A program made the translations under genes and the position numbers. This document shows, piece after piece, positions 16,549 through 24,762 of a stretch of DNA of 41,557 bases (the first letter of the stretch is position 1; every line of letters begins with the position of its first letter). The stretch lies in assembly GCA_938003745.1 (NCBI GenBank), contig CALKXS010000022.1:1-41557 (forward strand), in the 5' to 3' direction. Below the pieces are notes generated by a model. The model was not told the origin of the DNA. It saw only the letters and a program-made list of their open reading frames with translations, and did not search any database. This DNA is from an uncultured Algibacter sp. Lineage in GTDB: Bacteria; Bacteroidota; Bacteroidia; Flavobacteriales; Flavobacteriaceae.

Positions 16549-17115
16549 TTATTTAGATAATAGTTTATCAACCACCATAGGGAAGTGTTCCATTTCTAAT
16601 TCATGAATTTTTGAAGCTACATCTTCAGCAGAGTCATAAGAATCAACATGGCATTTAGCTTGAAAAATAATAGCGCCTTCATCATAATGTTCATTTACAT
16701 AATGAATAGTGATACCGGTTTCTGTTTCTTTATTAGCAACTACAGCTTCATGAACGCGGATACCGTACATTCCTTTTCCGCCGTATTTTGGTAAAAGTGC
16801 AGGATGAACATTAATAACTTTATTAGGGAACGCATTTAAAATGCTTTTTGGGAATTTCCAGAGAAAACCTGCAAGTATAATAAGGTCTGGATTAGTACTT
16901 TTTACTATGTTAAGCACGTCATTGGTCTTTGTGAAGGCTATTTTATTAAAAGATAGGGCACTTATATTAAGATTTTTTGCTCGTTCTAAAACTTTGGCAC
17001 GAGGATTGTTTGTTAATACTTGAATAACAGATGCATTTTCTCTGTTGTAAAAAAATTTTATTAGATTTTCAGCATTAGTACCGCCTCCGGACGCAAAAAT
17101 TACAATTCGTTTCAT
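16549..17115 (-). CDS. purN: Phosphoribosylglycinamide formyltransferase (GART)
   Basis: A 188-residue enzyme that transfers a formyl group from 10-formyl-tetrahydrofolate to GAR in purine synthesis. The phosphate-binding N-terminus is IVIFASGGGTNAENL. The active site is visible as Asn and His in KVINVHPALLPKYGGKGMYG and Asp in HYVNEHYDEGAI, matching the N-H-D set of E. coli PurN (106, 108, 144). The length is normal. It is divergent from acpP, with the shared upstream region 17116-17301, and rnhA follows on the same strand. Confidence 0.95.
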   Translation of the reverse strand: MKRIVIFASGGGTNAENLIKFFYNRENASVIQVLTNNPRAKVLERAKNLNISALSFNKIAFTKTNDVLNIVKSTNPDLIILAGFLWKFPKSILNAFPNKVINVHPALLPKYGGKGMYGIRVHEAVVANKETETGITIHYVNEHYDEGAIIFQAKCHVDSYDSAEDVASKIHELEMEHFPMVVDKLLSK

Positions 17116-17239
17116 TTTACAGACAATAATGTTAATATTATTCGAACAAAAAAAAGAATAATTATTAACAATTAGAAGGTATTAATAAAATACTTCAAAG
17201 TAATTTTATTAAATTACCAACACATTTTTAATTTAAAGG

Positions 17240-17270
17240 TGTGTTTTAAAAATAAAGTTTTTTATTTTTG
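17240..17270 (+). promoter_or_regulatory. Promoter of the acpP-fabF-rnc operon
   Basis: TGTG, 19 bases, TATTTTTG. The -7 box matches TAnnTTTG; the -33 box is a variant (GTG for TTG). It lies 31 bases before the acpP ATG. Confidence 0.55.
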
Positions 17271-17301
17271 CCAACTAATTTAAACTTAAAATTAAAAGAT
17301 T

Positions 17302-17535
17302 ATGTCAGACATTGCATCAAGAGTAAAAGCGATTATCGTAGACAAATTAGGAGTAGATGAGAACGAAGTTGTAACGGAAGCGAGCTTCACAAACGATTTA
17401 GGAGCAGACTCTTTAGACACTGTAGAATTAATAATGGAATTCGAAAAAGAATTCGATATTCAAATTCCAGATGATCAAGCTGAAAATATAGCGACAGTTG
17501 GTCAAGCTATCTCCTATATAGAAGAAGCTAAGTAA
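17302..17535 (+). CDS. acpP: Acyl carrier protein
   Basis: A 77-residue acidic helical protein that carries fatty acyl chains on a phosphopantetheine arm. The attachment Ser is in the DSL motif of [18 protein letters not shown] (about Ser 36). The length and the order acpP-fabF are standard for fatty acid synthesis. The fabF gene starts 22 bases later and the two should be co-transcribed. Confidence 0.98.
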   Translation: MSDIASRVKAIIVDKLGVDENEVVTEASFTNDLGADSLDTVELIMEFEKEFDIQIPDDQAENIATVGQAISYIEEAK

Positions 17536-17557
17536 GAAGTAAACAAGCATAAAGTTT

Positions 17558-18808
17558 ATGGAATTAAAGCGAGTTGTAGTCACAGGATTAGGTGCTTTAA
17601 CACCTATTGGCAATACCAAAGATGAATATTGGGAAGGCTTAATTAGTGGTAAAAGTGGTGCTGCGCCTATAACATATTATGATACCGAGAAGTTTAAAAC
17701 CAAGTTTGCTTGCGAATTAAAGGATTTTAAAGTTACCGATTTCATAGATAGAAAAGAGTCTCGTAGAATGGACAAATTTGCGCAGTATGCTATGGTAGCT
17801 GCCGATGAAGCTATTGCCGATTCTAAATTAAATCTAGATAAGGTTAACAAGCTTAGAGTTGGTGTTATATGGGGTGCAGGTATTGGTGGTTTAGAAACCT
17901 TTCAGCAAGAAGTTTTAAACTTTGCAGCAGGAAATGGAACTCCAAGATTTAACCCATTCTTTATTCCTAAAATGATTGCTGATATTGCACCAGGAAATAT
18001 CTCTATAAAACATGGTTTTATGGGGCCAAATTACACAACAGTTTCTGCATGTGCTTCTTCTGCTAATGCTATGTTTGATGCACTAAACTCTATACGTTTG
18101 GGACATACAGATGTAGTGGTTACTGGAGGTAGTGAAGCTGCTGTAACTATTGCTGGTATGGGTGGTTTTAATGCTATGCATGCTTTATCTACTAGAAATG
18201 AAAGTCCAGAAACAGCTTCTCGTCCATTTGATGGTACTAGAGATGGTTTTGTTTTAGGAGAAGGTGCAGGAGCACTAGTTCTTGAAGAATATGAGCACGC
18301 AAAAGCAAGAGGCGCTAAAATTTATGCTGAATGTATTGGAGGAGGGTTATCTTCTGATGCATATCACATGACAGCACCACATCCAGATGGACTTGGTGTT
18401 ATTGCTGTAATGAAAAACTGTTTAGAAAACGCAGGACTTAAACCGGAAGATGTAGACCATATTAATACACATGGAACATCAACGCCTTTAGGTGATGTGG
18501 CAGAATTAAAAGCAATTTCAGAAGTCTTTGGAGATTACGCTAAAAACATTAATATTAATTCAACAAAATCAATGACAGGTCACTTACTTGGCGCTGCAGG
18601 AGCTATTGAAGCCATTTCGGTTATATTAGCTATGGAGCACGGTATTGTGCCACCTACAATTAATCATGAAACGGTTGATGAAAATATTGATCCAGAATTA
18701 AATTTAACACTTAATAAAGCTCAAAAGAGAAATGTTAAGGTAGCTATGAGTAATACATTTGGATTTGGCGGACACAACGCCTGTGTAGTGTTCAAAAAAA
18801 TAGATTAA
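17558..18808 (+). CDS. fabF: 3-oxoacyl-[ACP] synthase II
   Basis: A 416-residue beta-ketoacyl-ACP synthase that elongates fatty acyl chains with malonyl-ACP. The catalytic triad is visible: Cys in TTVSACASSANAMFDAL (about 163-167), His in HINTHGTSTPLGD (about 304) and His in KSMTGHLLGAAGAIEA (about 341). The C-terminal SNTFGFGGHNACVVFK is typical of the family. Full length, between acpP and rnc, with 7 bases to the rnc start. Confidence 0.98.
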   Translation: MELKRVVVTGLGALTPIGNTKDEYWEGLISGKSGAAPITYYDTEKFKTKFACELKDFKVTDFIDRKESRRMDKFAQYAMVAADEAIADSKLNLDKVNKLRVGVIWGAGIGGLETFQQEVLNFAAGNGTPRFNPFFIPKMIADIAPGNISIKHGFMGPNYTTVSACASSANAMFDALNSIRLGHTDVVVTGGSEAAVTIAGMGGFNAMHALSTRNESPETASRPFDGTRDGFVLGEGAGALVLEEYEHAKARGAKIYAECIGGGLSSDAYHMTAPHPDGLGVIAVMKNCLENAGLKPEDVDHINTHGTSTPLGDVAELKAISEVFGDYAKNININSTKSMTGHLLGAAGAIEAISVILAMEHGIVPPTINHETVDENIDPELNLTLNKAQKRNVKVAMSNTFGFGGHNACVVFKKID

Positions 18809-18815
18809 ATCCCGA

Positions 18816-19556
18816 ATGAAAAACATTCGCAACATATTTAGCTCCCGTTTTAAAAGTAACGGGAGTTTTTTTATGGAAATAACTGTAATATTGGGATTCA
18901 AACCTAAAAATATAGATTATTTCAAAACGGCGTTCACACATCGTTCTATGAATATAAAAGATAGCAAGGGGAATGTTATTAATTATGAACGATTAGAGTT
19001 TTTAGGCGATGCCATGCTGAGTTCTGTAATTGCATCATATTTATATGTGGAAGTACCCAGTGGAGATGAAGGCTATTTAACAAAAATGCGATCTAAAATT
19101 GTAAGTAGAGAGCATTTAAATGAATTAGGAAAAGAATTAAACCTAATAAACCTTGTTGAAAGCAAAATCCCTACAGGACAATTTGGAAATAATATTCATG
19201 GTAATCTTTTTGAAGCATTAGTTGGTGCTATTTTTCTTGATAGAGGTTATAAGTATTGTGAAAAATTTATTTATCAGCGTATTGTAATACCTTATGTGGA
19301 TATAGAAAAGCTAGAAGGTAAGGTAATAAGTTACAAAAGTCTACTAATTGAATGGTGTCAAAAAGAAAAGAAAACTTTTAGTTATAATGTCTATGAAGAT
19401 ACAGGAAATGATGATGTACGCCATTTTTCTGTGAAATTATCTATAGATAAAAAAATTATAGCCAAAGCTAGAGCCACTTCAAAGAAGAAAGCCGAAGAAA
19501 AAGCTTCAAAACGTGCATACTTTGCCTTTCAAAAAAGTATTTCTAAAATGATATAA
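18816..19556 (+). CDS. rnc: Ribonuclease III
   Basis: A 246-residue double-stranded RNA endonuclease for rRNA and mRNA processing. The signature is NYERLEFLGDAMLSSVIASYL, with the second acidic cluster in GNLFEALVGAIFLDRGY; together they give the catalytic Glu/Asp residues. The C-terminus (about 175-240) is a dsRNA-binding domain with SYKSLLIEWCQKEKKTFSY and ARATSKKKAEEKASKRAYF. Two starts are possible, 18816 and 18873. I prefer 18816, as I recall the leader NIRNIFSSRFKSNGSFF being similar in relatives. Between the two ATGs the mRNA carries a terminator-shaped hairpin, which suggests regulation. It follows fabF by 7 bases. Confidence 0.95.
   Translation: MKNIRNIFSSRFKSNGSFFMEITVILGFKPKNIDYFKTAFTHRSMNIKDSKGNVINYERLEFLGDAMLSSVIASYLYVEVPSGDEGYLTKMRSKIVSREHLNELGKELNLINLVESKIPTGQFGNNIHGNLFEALVGAIFLDRGYKYCEKFIYQRIVIPYVDIEKLEGKVISYKSLLIEWCQKEKKTFSYNVYEDTGNDDVRHFSVKLSIDKKIIAKARATSKKKAEEKASKRAYFAFQKSISKMI
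18842..18872 (+). terminator. Terminator-like hairpin inside the start of rnc
   Basis: CTCCCGTT-TTAAAAGT-AACGGGAG is a perfect 8-bp stem followed by seven T, directly before an ATG at 18873. It lies between codons 9 and 19 of the longer rnc frame. Either the gene starts at 18873 and this is a fabF terminator, or it is a coding attenuator or an RNase III target. Confidence 0.8.
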
Positions 19557-19671
19557 AGCCTATTTTTTAGTAGACTTTACTATAACGTTTTAGTTCGTTC
19601 TAAGTAAGATTAACTAAAAGTTCACTTCAAAATTTATTTAATATATTATATTTACACTGATAATATAAGTT

Positions 19672-20157
19672 ATGGCTGTACACAAGCTTATTCTTGACAA
19701 TGTTTTTGATGAAGTATGCGATACTTTAATTGCAATTCATTGTACTGTTGAAGATTATCGATTAGCTTATCTTTTAAATAATAATTTAGGAATAAGCTTA
19801 AAAAGAAAATCGTGTGATTTGGACTTTGATAGTGGTAAATCATCATTTTCAATATTTGATTGGGAAGACCAAAAACAGCTAATAACATGGAGTTTGGTAT
19901 CTAATATATGTGTAAAAGAAGTATATCAAGAAACTAAATCACAATCATTATTTAATTCAGAATATAAAACAACCAAGACATTTAATTTGGTACCAGAAAA
20001 AAAGCGGGTAAATTATTTTTTGAAAATAGAAAATGAATTAAGTGAAAATCAAGAAAAGTATATTATTAATAATATACTAAATATACCTCAAATAGCAACA
20101 GCCTATAGTATTGACTCATGTCAATTGAGGTCTAAAGACAATTTAATTTTTAGCTAA
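19672..20157 (+). CDS. IPExxxVDY family protein
   Basis: A 161-residue protein of unknown function found across Bacteroidota next to pyruvate kinase. The name-giving motif appears here in a variant form as VPEKKRVNYFLKIE (about 119-132). The N-terminus (HKLILDNVFDEVCDTLIAIH) and FDWEDQKQLITWSLVSN are also typical of the family as I know it. No signal peptide or membrane segment. The stop overlaps the pyk start in TAATG, so the two genes are translationally coupled. A link with pyruvate kinase is suggested by context only. Confidence 0.85.
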   Translation: MAVHKLILDNVFDEVCDTLIAIHCTVEDYRLAYLLNNNLGISLKRKSCDLDFDSGKSSFSIFDWEDQKQLITWSLVSNICVKEVYQETKSQSLFNSEYKTTKTFNLVPEKKRVNYFLKIENELSENQEKYIINNILNIPQIATAYSIDSCQLRSKDNLIFS

Positions 20158-21599
20158 TGTCAGTAAACAAGAAAACCAAAATAGTAGCCACGTTAGGACC
20201 TGCTTCTAGTTCAAAAGAAGTTTTAAAAGGAATGCTAGATGAAGGCGTGAATGTATTTAGAATTAACTTTTCGCATGCAGATTATAGTGATGTAACAGAG
20301 CGAATTAATATAATTAGAGAGCTTAACAAAGAATATGGTTATAACGCTGCTATTTTAGGAGACTTACAAGGACCAAAACTTCGTGTTGGAGTTATGAAGG
20401 AGGAAGTGGTTGTAAAACCTGGAGATGAAATTATTTTTGCGACAGGAGAACGTTTTGAAGGAACAAAAGAGCGTGTTTACATGACTTATAATAGTTTTCC
20501 TCAAGATGCAAATCCAGGAGAACGTATTCTTTTAGACGACGGAAAGTTAATTTTTGAAGTAGTTTCTTCAGATAGAAAAACCGAAGTAAAAGCAAAAGTT
20601 ATTCAAGGTGGGCCATTAAAGTCTAAAAAAGGAGTAAACTTACCGAACACCAATATATCTCAGCCAGCGCTTACAGAGAAAGACATTGAAGATGCTATTT
20701 TTGCCGTTAGTCAGAAAGTAGATTGGATTGCTTTATCTTTTGTACGTCATGCAGAAGATTTAATGCAATTAAGAGATTTAATCAAAAAGCATAGTGAATT
20801 CAAAATTCCAATTATTGCTAAAATAGAAAAACCAGAAGCTGTTGAAAATATTGATAAAATAGTTTCTCAGTGTGATGGTTTAATGGTAGCTCGTGGAGAT
20901 CTTGGTGTAGAAGTTCCTGCAGAGGAAGTTCCGCTTATCCAAAAGCAATTAGTATTACGTGCTAAAAAAGCAAGAATACCAGTAATTATTGCAACACAGA
21001 TGATGGAAACTATGATAGATAGTTTAACACCAACTAGAGCAGAAGTAAATGATGTAGCAAACTCTGTTATGGATGGTGCCGATGCTGTAATGTTATCTGG
21101 AGAGACTTCTGTTGGACAATATCCAGTGCAAGTTATTAAGCAAATGGCAGATATTTTGAGAAGTGTAGAAGGTTCTAATTTAATTCAAGTACCTCAATTA
21201 CCGCCACATATTCGTACAAACCGTTATATAACAAAATCTATTTGTTATCATGCAGCACTTATGGCAAACGAAATTAATGCAAGTGCTATATCAACTTTAA
21301 CAAATAGTGGATATACAGCATTTCAAATTTCAGCTTGGAGACCATCATGCGACATTTTAGTGTTTACATCTAACAAACAAATTTTAACGCGTTTAAGTTT
21401 ACTTTGGGGCGTTAAGGCATTCTATTATGATAAGTTTGTAAGTACAGACGAAACTATAGAAGATGTAAACAAGATAGCCTGTCAAAAAGGATACCTAGAA
21501 GAAGGTGATATGCTTATTAGTTTAGCAGCAATGCCTATTCAAGAAAAGGGAATGGTAAATACACTACGTGTTACCGAAATAAAATCTTGTAACTTATAG
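20157..21599 (+). CDS. pyk: Pyruvate kinase
   Basis: A 480-residue glycolytic enzyme converting PEP and ADP to pyruvate and ATP. The N-terminus KTKIVATLGPASSS, the substrate-contact FRINFSHADY, the active-site KIEKPEAVENID followed by DGLMVARGDLGVEVPAEEVP, and TPTRAEVNDVANSVMDGADA are all in place and in order. The C-terminal allosteric domain starts about 345 and includes STLTNSGYTAFQISAWRP. It overlaps the upstream IPExxxVDY gene by one base. Confidence 0.98.
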   Translation: MSVNKKTKIVATLGPASSSKEVLKGMLDEGVNVFRINFSHADYSDVTERINIIRELNKEYGYNAAILGDLQGPKLRVGVMKEEVVVKPGDEIIFATGERFEGTKERVYMTYNSFPQDANPGERILLDDGKLIFEVVSSDRKTEVKAKVIQGGPLKSKKGVNLPNTNISQPALTEKDIEDAIFAVSQKVDWIALSFVRHAEDLMQLRDLIKKHSEFKIPIIAKIEKPEAVENIDKIVSQCDGLMVARGDLGVEVPAEEVPLIQKQLVLRAKKARIPVIIATQMMETMIDSLTPTRAEVNDVANSVMDGADAVMLSGETSVGQYPVQVIKQMADILRSVEGSNLIQVPQLPPHIRTNRYITKSICYHAALMANEINASAISTLTNSGYTAFQISAWRPSCDILVFTSNKQILTRLSLLWGVKAFYYDKFVSTDETIEDVNKIACQKGYLEEGDMLISLAAMPIQEKGMVNTLRVTEIKSCNL

Positions 21600-21607
21600 A
21601 AAAATTT

Positions 21608-21720
21608 GGGCGTTACCACAAGGGTCGCGCTTTACACTATAATATCTTTTAAACACAAATAAGCAGCCAGTTGGTTGCTTATTTGTGTTTAAAAGGATGC
21701 CACTACAATCGCTAACGCGG
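21608..21720. repeat. Palindromic REP-like element downstream of pyk
   Basis: The element has outer complementary ends (GCGTTA at 21610, TAACGC at 21713) and a long inner hairpin. ATCTTTTAAACACAAATAAGCA pairs with TGCTTATTTGTGTTTAAAAGGAT (about 22 bp, one bulge) around GCCAGTTGGT. The flanks contain AGGGTCGCGCTTTACACTAT and GGATGCCACTACAATCGC, a wording I associate with repeated intergenic elements in Flavobacteriia genomes. It sits between convergent pyk and dinB and may also end transcription. Confidence 0.7.
21651..21690. terminator. Strong hairpin at the core of the palindromic element
   Basis: AAACACAAATAAGCA and TGCTTATTTGTGTTT form a perfect 15-bp stem, convergent between pyk and dinB. 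The T tract is weak, so termination is likely but not certain. Confidence 0.6.
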
Positions 21721-21869
21721 GCATAATTATTTTGCTATATGTTTTAGTTCTAGACTATGTCGTTTTTTTGGAGGGATTCGTTTAACTGTTTTACAGATAT
21801 AAAATCGTTTCAATGTTTTATCTCTAAAATTAAATAACAACTTGATGGTTGTTAATAGTTTAAAAGAAG

Positions 21870-22967
21870 TCAAAAGCCAAACTTCAGCTGTACACTCACA
21901 CTTTTATGTTCAGGTTTTTTCTTTGTTTCAGTATTTAAGTTAGATATAGAGATACCTAATAAACGCACCGAATTATTTAAACGTTCTTGATATAATAAGT
22001 CTTTAGCGGTTTCTAGAATAATGCTTTTATCACTTAAAAAATATGGAAGTGTTTTACTTCTGGTTTGTAAAGTGAAATCACTGTACTTTATTTTTAAAGT
22101 AACCGTTTTTCCTGCAACTTTACTTTTGTTTAATCTACGTGATATTTCAGCGGCAATATGCTCTAATTTTTCAAGCATAAAAACTTCGCTAGATAAGTTT
22201 TCGCTAAACGTACGCTCTGCAGCTAAAGATTTACGTATTCTGTTTGGTTTAACTTCACCTCTATGAATACCTCTTACCACATAATAATAATAACGACCAG
22301 ATTTACCAAAATGAGCACCTAAATATTCAATAGATTTTGTTTTTAAATCTTTACCCGTAAAAATACCTTGTTGATACATTTTTTCAGCAGTAACCTTACC
22401 AACACCATAAAATCTCCTGATATCTAAATCTTCTAAAAAGGAAATAACTTCTTCTGGGTTTACAATTTTTTGCCCGTTGGGTTTATTGTAATCACTAGCA
22501 ATTTTGGCAACAAATTTATTTATAGAAATACCTGCCGACGCCGTTAGACCAACCTCGTTAAAAATACGTTCTCTAATTTCTTTTGCAATTAAAGATGCAC
22601 TGGGGTTTCCTTTTTTGTTTTCGGTTACATCAAGATAGGCTTCGTCTAAAGATAAAGGCTCAACCAAATCTGTATAATCATAAAATATTTTTCTAATTTT
22701 TTTAGAAATCTCTGTATACCGTTCAAAATGTGGTTTAACAAAAATAAGTTCTGGGCATAATTTGGCAGCTAAGTTTCCAGACATGGCGCTTTTTACTCCA
22801 AATTTTCTAGCTTCATAACTAGCGGCACTAATAACTCCACGTTTTCCGCCGCCACCAACAGCAATAGGTTTACCTTTTAAATCTGGATTATCTATTTGCT
22901 CTACAGACGCGTAAAACGCATCCATATCTACATGAATAATTTTTCTTATTGGTAAATCGACAGACAT
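21870..22967 (-). CDS. dinB: DNA polymerase IV (Y family)
   Basis: A 365-residue error-prone translesion polymerase. Catalytic residues are visible in IIHVDMDAFYASVEQ (first Asp) and PLSLDEAYLDVT (Asp-Glu pair). GVISAASYEARKFGVKSAMS is the fingers motif, and SAGISINKFVAKIASDYNKPNG and FYGVGKVTAEKM (HhH) follow in the usual order. The little-finger domain fills the C-terminal third. The C-terminal tail SVQLKFGF resembles a clamp-binding QLxLF-type peptide. No LexA box was recognised upstream. It is divergent from the CYTH gene. Confidence 0.96.
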   Translation of the reverse strand: MSVDLPIRKIIHVDMDAFYASVEQIDNPDLKGKPIAVGGGGKRGVISAASYEARKFGVKSAMSGNLAAKLCPELIFVKPHFERYTEISKKIRKIFYDYTDLVEPLSLDEAYLDVTENKKGNPSASLIAKEIRERIFNEVGLTASAGISINKFVAKIASDYNKPNGQKIVNPEEVISFLEDLDIRRFYGVGKVTAEKMYQQGIFTGKDLKTKSIEYLGAHFGKSGRYYYYVVRGIHRGEVKPNRIRKSLAAERTFSENLSSEVFMLEKLEHIAAEISRRLNKSKVAGKTVTLKIKYSDFTLQTRSKTLPYFLSDKSIILETAKDLLYQERLNNSVRLLGISISNLNTETKKKPEHKSVSVQLKFGF

Positions 22968-23042
22968 ACCGTAAATTTAGGGATTAAATGCCTTTTAAAT
23001 CATTAAATTTTTAAAGGTTATAAATTTTATTTGGAATATTTG

Positions 23043-23513
23043 ATGATAGAAATAGAACGTAAATTCTTAGTGAATTCTTCAAAATATAAAGAGGAAGCTT
23101 TTAAACAAACCGAAATTATTCAGGGGTTTTTAAATACGCATAAAGAGAGAACAGTAAGAGTTAGAGTAAAAGGAAGTAAAGGATTTTTAACTGTTAAAGG
23201 AAAATCTACAAGCGATGGATTATCGCGTTTCGAATGGGAAAAAGAAATTCCAGTAGAAGAAGCTAGGTCGTTATTAAAACTTTCTGAAGAAGGTGTTATA
23301 GATAAGATACGTTACGAAGTTAAAATTGGCGCTCACGTTTATGAAGTTGATGAATTTTTTGGAGATAATGAAGGTTTGATTGTTGCAGAAGTTGAGTTGA
23401 ATTCTGAAAATGAGACGTTCTCAAAGCCAGATTGGTTGGCTAAAGAAGTAACGGGAGAGGTTAAATATTATAACTCACAGTTGAGTAAAGCGCCATACAG
23501 TACATGGTCTTAA
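23043..23513 (+). CDS. CYTH-domain protein, probable inorganic triphosphatase
   Basis: A 156-residue single-domain CYTH protein. The ORF track starts at a TTG (23031); the ATG at 23043 is preferred because it yields MIEIERKFLV directly, with the EXEXK motif at residues 3-7. RVRVKGSKGFLTVKGKS and YEVDEFFGDNEGLIVAEVEL supply the further basic and acidic residues lining the triphosphate tunnel. Such small bacterial CYTH proteins usually hydrolyse tripolyphosphate, though adenylate cyclase class IV belongs to the same fold, so the exact activity is inferred. Cytoplasmic. Confidence 0.9.
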   Translation: MIEIERKFLVNSSKYKEEAFKQTEIIQGFLNTHKERTVRVRVKGSKGFLTVKGKSTSDGLSRFEWEKEIPVEEARSLLKLSEEGVIDKIRYEVKIGAHVYEVDEFFGDNEGLIVAEVELNSENETFSKPDWLAKEVTGEVKYYNSQLSKAPYSTWS

Positions 23514-23541
23514 AATAATTACAGTTTAAACATTTTAAGTT

Positions 23542-23700
23542 ATGAAGAATTCTGTTTTTTTATTGATGCTAGTGCTATTGGTTATAGCTTGTAAAAAGGA
23601 ACAAAAAGCACCCAATATTGAACCAGTAGAAGCATCGGTTAAAATTATTGAGAAGATAATCGATACGATTATTGTTAAAGAACTTAGATTCAAGCTATAA
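23542..23700 (+). CDS. Small lipoprotein, 52 residues (not in the ORF track)
   Basis: ATG at 23542 to TAA at 23700. The N-terminus MKNSVFLLMLVLLVIACKKE is a signal peptide with a lipobox (LVIAC), so Cys 17 would be lipidated and the protein anchored in a membrane. The mature part is about 35 residues, with several charged and Ile/Val residues (VEASVKIIEKIIDTIIVKEL). The family is not recognised. It lies 28 bases after the CYTH gene and may be co-transcribed. Codon use is like the neighbours. The stretch 23701-23900 has no convincing gene; a short open tail (KNLDKFILPLQEAGGAIIKI) near 23717-23790 could be a gene remnant. Confidence 0.65.
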   Translation: MKNSVFLLMLVLLVIACKKEQKAPNIEPVEASVKIIEKIIDTIIVKELRFKL

Positions 23701-23937
23701 ACTTTATTGTCTATTTTTTGTATTAAGAATCTAGATAAATTCATTCTTCCATTACAAGAAGCTGGTGGTGCAATAATTAAAATATGCTAAGTACATGACA
23801 AAAACTGAAATATATTAGTATAATTTTGATTTTAAGGGTTTAACAAAACACTAGCTACAAAAGAAAGTTCATATTTAAAGATACTTTTGGCTTTTCTGCC
23901 GACACTATCCTATAAAGTGTGTAAGTTTAAAATATAG

Positions 23938-23971
23938 AGGGTTTAACTTTTTTAAAGTTGAACCCTTTTTT
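23938..23971. terminator. Hairpin at the 3' end of the IS256 transposase
   Basis: GGGTTTAACTTT and AAAGTTGAACCC pair (one G-T) and are flanked by T/A runs. It contains the transposase stop codon, so it belongs to the IS element. Confidence 0.75.
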
Positions 23972-24439
23972 CAAATATAGTCAAAAATTGATTTAGTATA
24001 ATTCCCCAATTTCTAATTGGCATAGTCCATTTTTAGTTGATTCTCTCAAGGCAAAAAAAGTCGATTTCATTACAGCTTAATCTGTAGGAAAAGAGAGTTT
24101 GTTTTTTAGTATATTTTCTAATCTTACCATTTAGGCTTTCAATAAGATTAGTAGTGTAAATAATTTTTCTAATCTCTACAGGAAATTCATAAAAAGCGAT
24201 GAGTTCTTCCCAGTTATCCCTCCAACCTTTAATGGCATAAGTATATTTAGATTCCCATTTTTGAGCAAAATCATTTAAAGCAGCTTCGGCAGCCTCTCTT
24301 GTGGGAGCATCATAGATGTTTTTCATGTCTTTAGAGAACTCTTTTTTATCTCTCCACACTACATATCTATAGGTATTTCTTATTTGATGTACCACACAAA
24401 TTTGTGTGGTTGATTCGGGGAATACATTTTTCATATAGC
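23952..24439 (-). pseudogene. IS256-family transposase, 3' half, frameshifted
   Basis: Only the C-terminal half of the DDE transposase is left. It reads NVFPESTTQICVVHQIRNTY, ...AIKGWRDNWEELIAFYEFP and IIYTTNLIESLNGKIRKYTK, all IS256 hallmarks. After IRKYTK one extra A shifts the frame, so the ORF ends early with KQTLFSYRLSCNEIDFF. In the correct frame a TAA replaces a codon at PTD*AV, and the reading then continues MKSTFFALREST, KKWTMPIRNWGIILNQF, FEKRVQL-stop (23952). The N-terminal half is missing, so it is not functional. Confidence 0.85.
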
Positions 24440-24690
24440 ATTTCAAAGGCTTTATCGATACCAAATTTTAACTTATGGAAAAGAGTTCCCGAGGTTGTTG
24501 ACTCGTCAAAGCCACATTTACTGCATCGTTTACTAAAAGGTTGTTTTCCTTTTATATATTTTTCATAATTACATCGATTACAGCTGTAACCTGATGACCA
24601 CTTGAGCTCAGCTAAAAAACGATAACAATCTTCTTGAGTTTGGAGTTTATCTTTAAATATCTGTCTATCAAGTTCTTTTAAAATTTTCAT
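24430..24690 (-). pseudogene. IS1595-family transposase, N-terminal fragment fused to IS256
   Basis: Reads MKILKELDRQIFKDKLQTQ... then a zinc ribbon, CNRCNYEKYIKG and CSKCGFDESTT, and HKLKFGIDKAFEMLYE: the start of an IS1595/ISXO2-like transposase. After FEMLYE it runs into the IS256 sequence out of frame (KCIPRINHTN...). The DDE domain is missing. The 107-residue ORF of the track is therefore a chimera of two unrelated IS families, not a real gene. Confidence 0.82.
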
Positions 24691-24762
24691 CTTATTAGGA
24701 TTTGTATAGAATTAACAAAACAAAATACTCATATACAATTATTTGAGATCTAAATGGGTAAC

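Larger units (their letters stand above)
23901..24439 (-). mobile_element. IS256-family remnant (right end plus 3' half)
   Basis: The outer end GACACTATCCTATAAAGTGT at 23901-23920 looks like an IS256 terminal repeat. Behind it lies the 3' half of a mutator-type transposase. The 5' half is replaced by an IS1595 fragment from about 24434. Confidence 0.75.

Noticed and set aside
16512-16571. N-terminal extension of the RNase HI ORF
   Set aside because: It overlaps purN and precedes the conserved MASKKKKYYTVW start; the later ATG fits the family.
21836-21853. AACAAC/GTTGTT hairpin as the dinB terminator
   Set aside because: The stem is only six A/T-rich pairs and no strong T tract follows.
24367-24690. 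A novel 107-residue zinc-ribbon protein
   Set aside because: The N-terminal part is an IS1595 transposase start and the tail is out-of-frame IS256 sequence.
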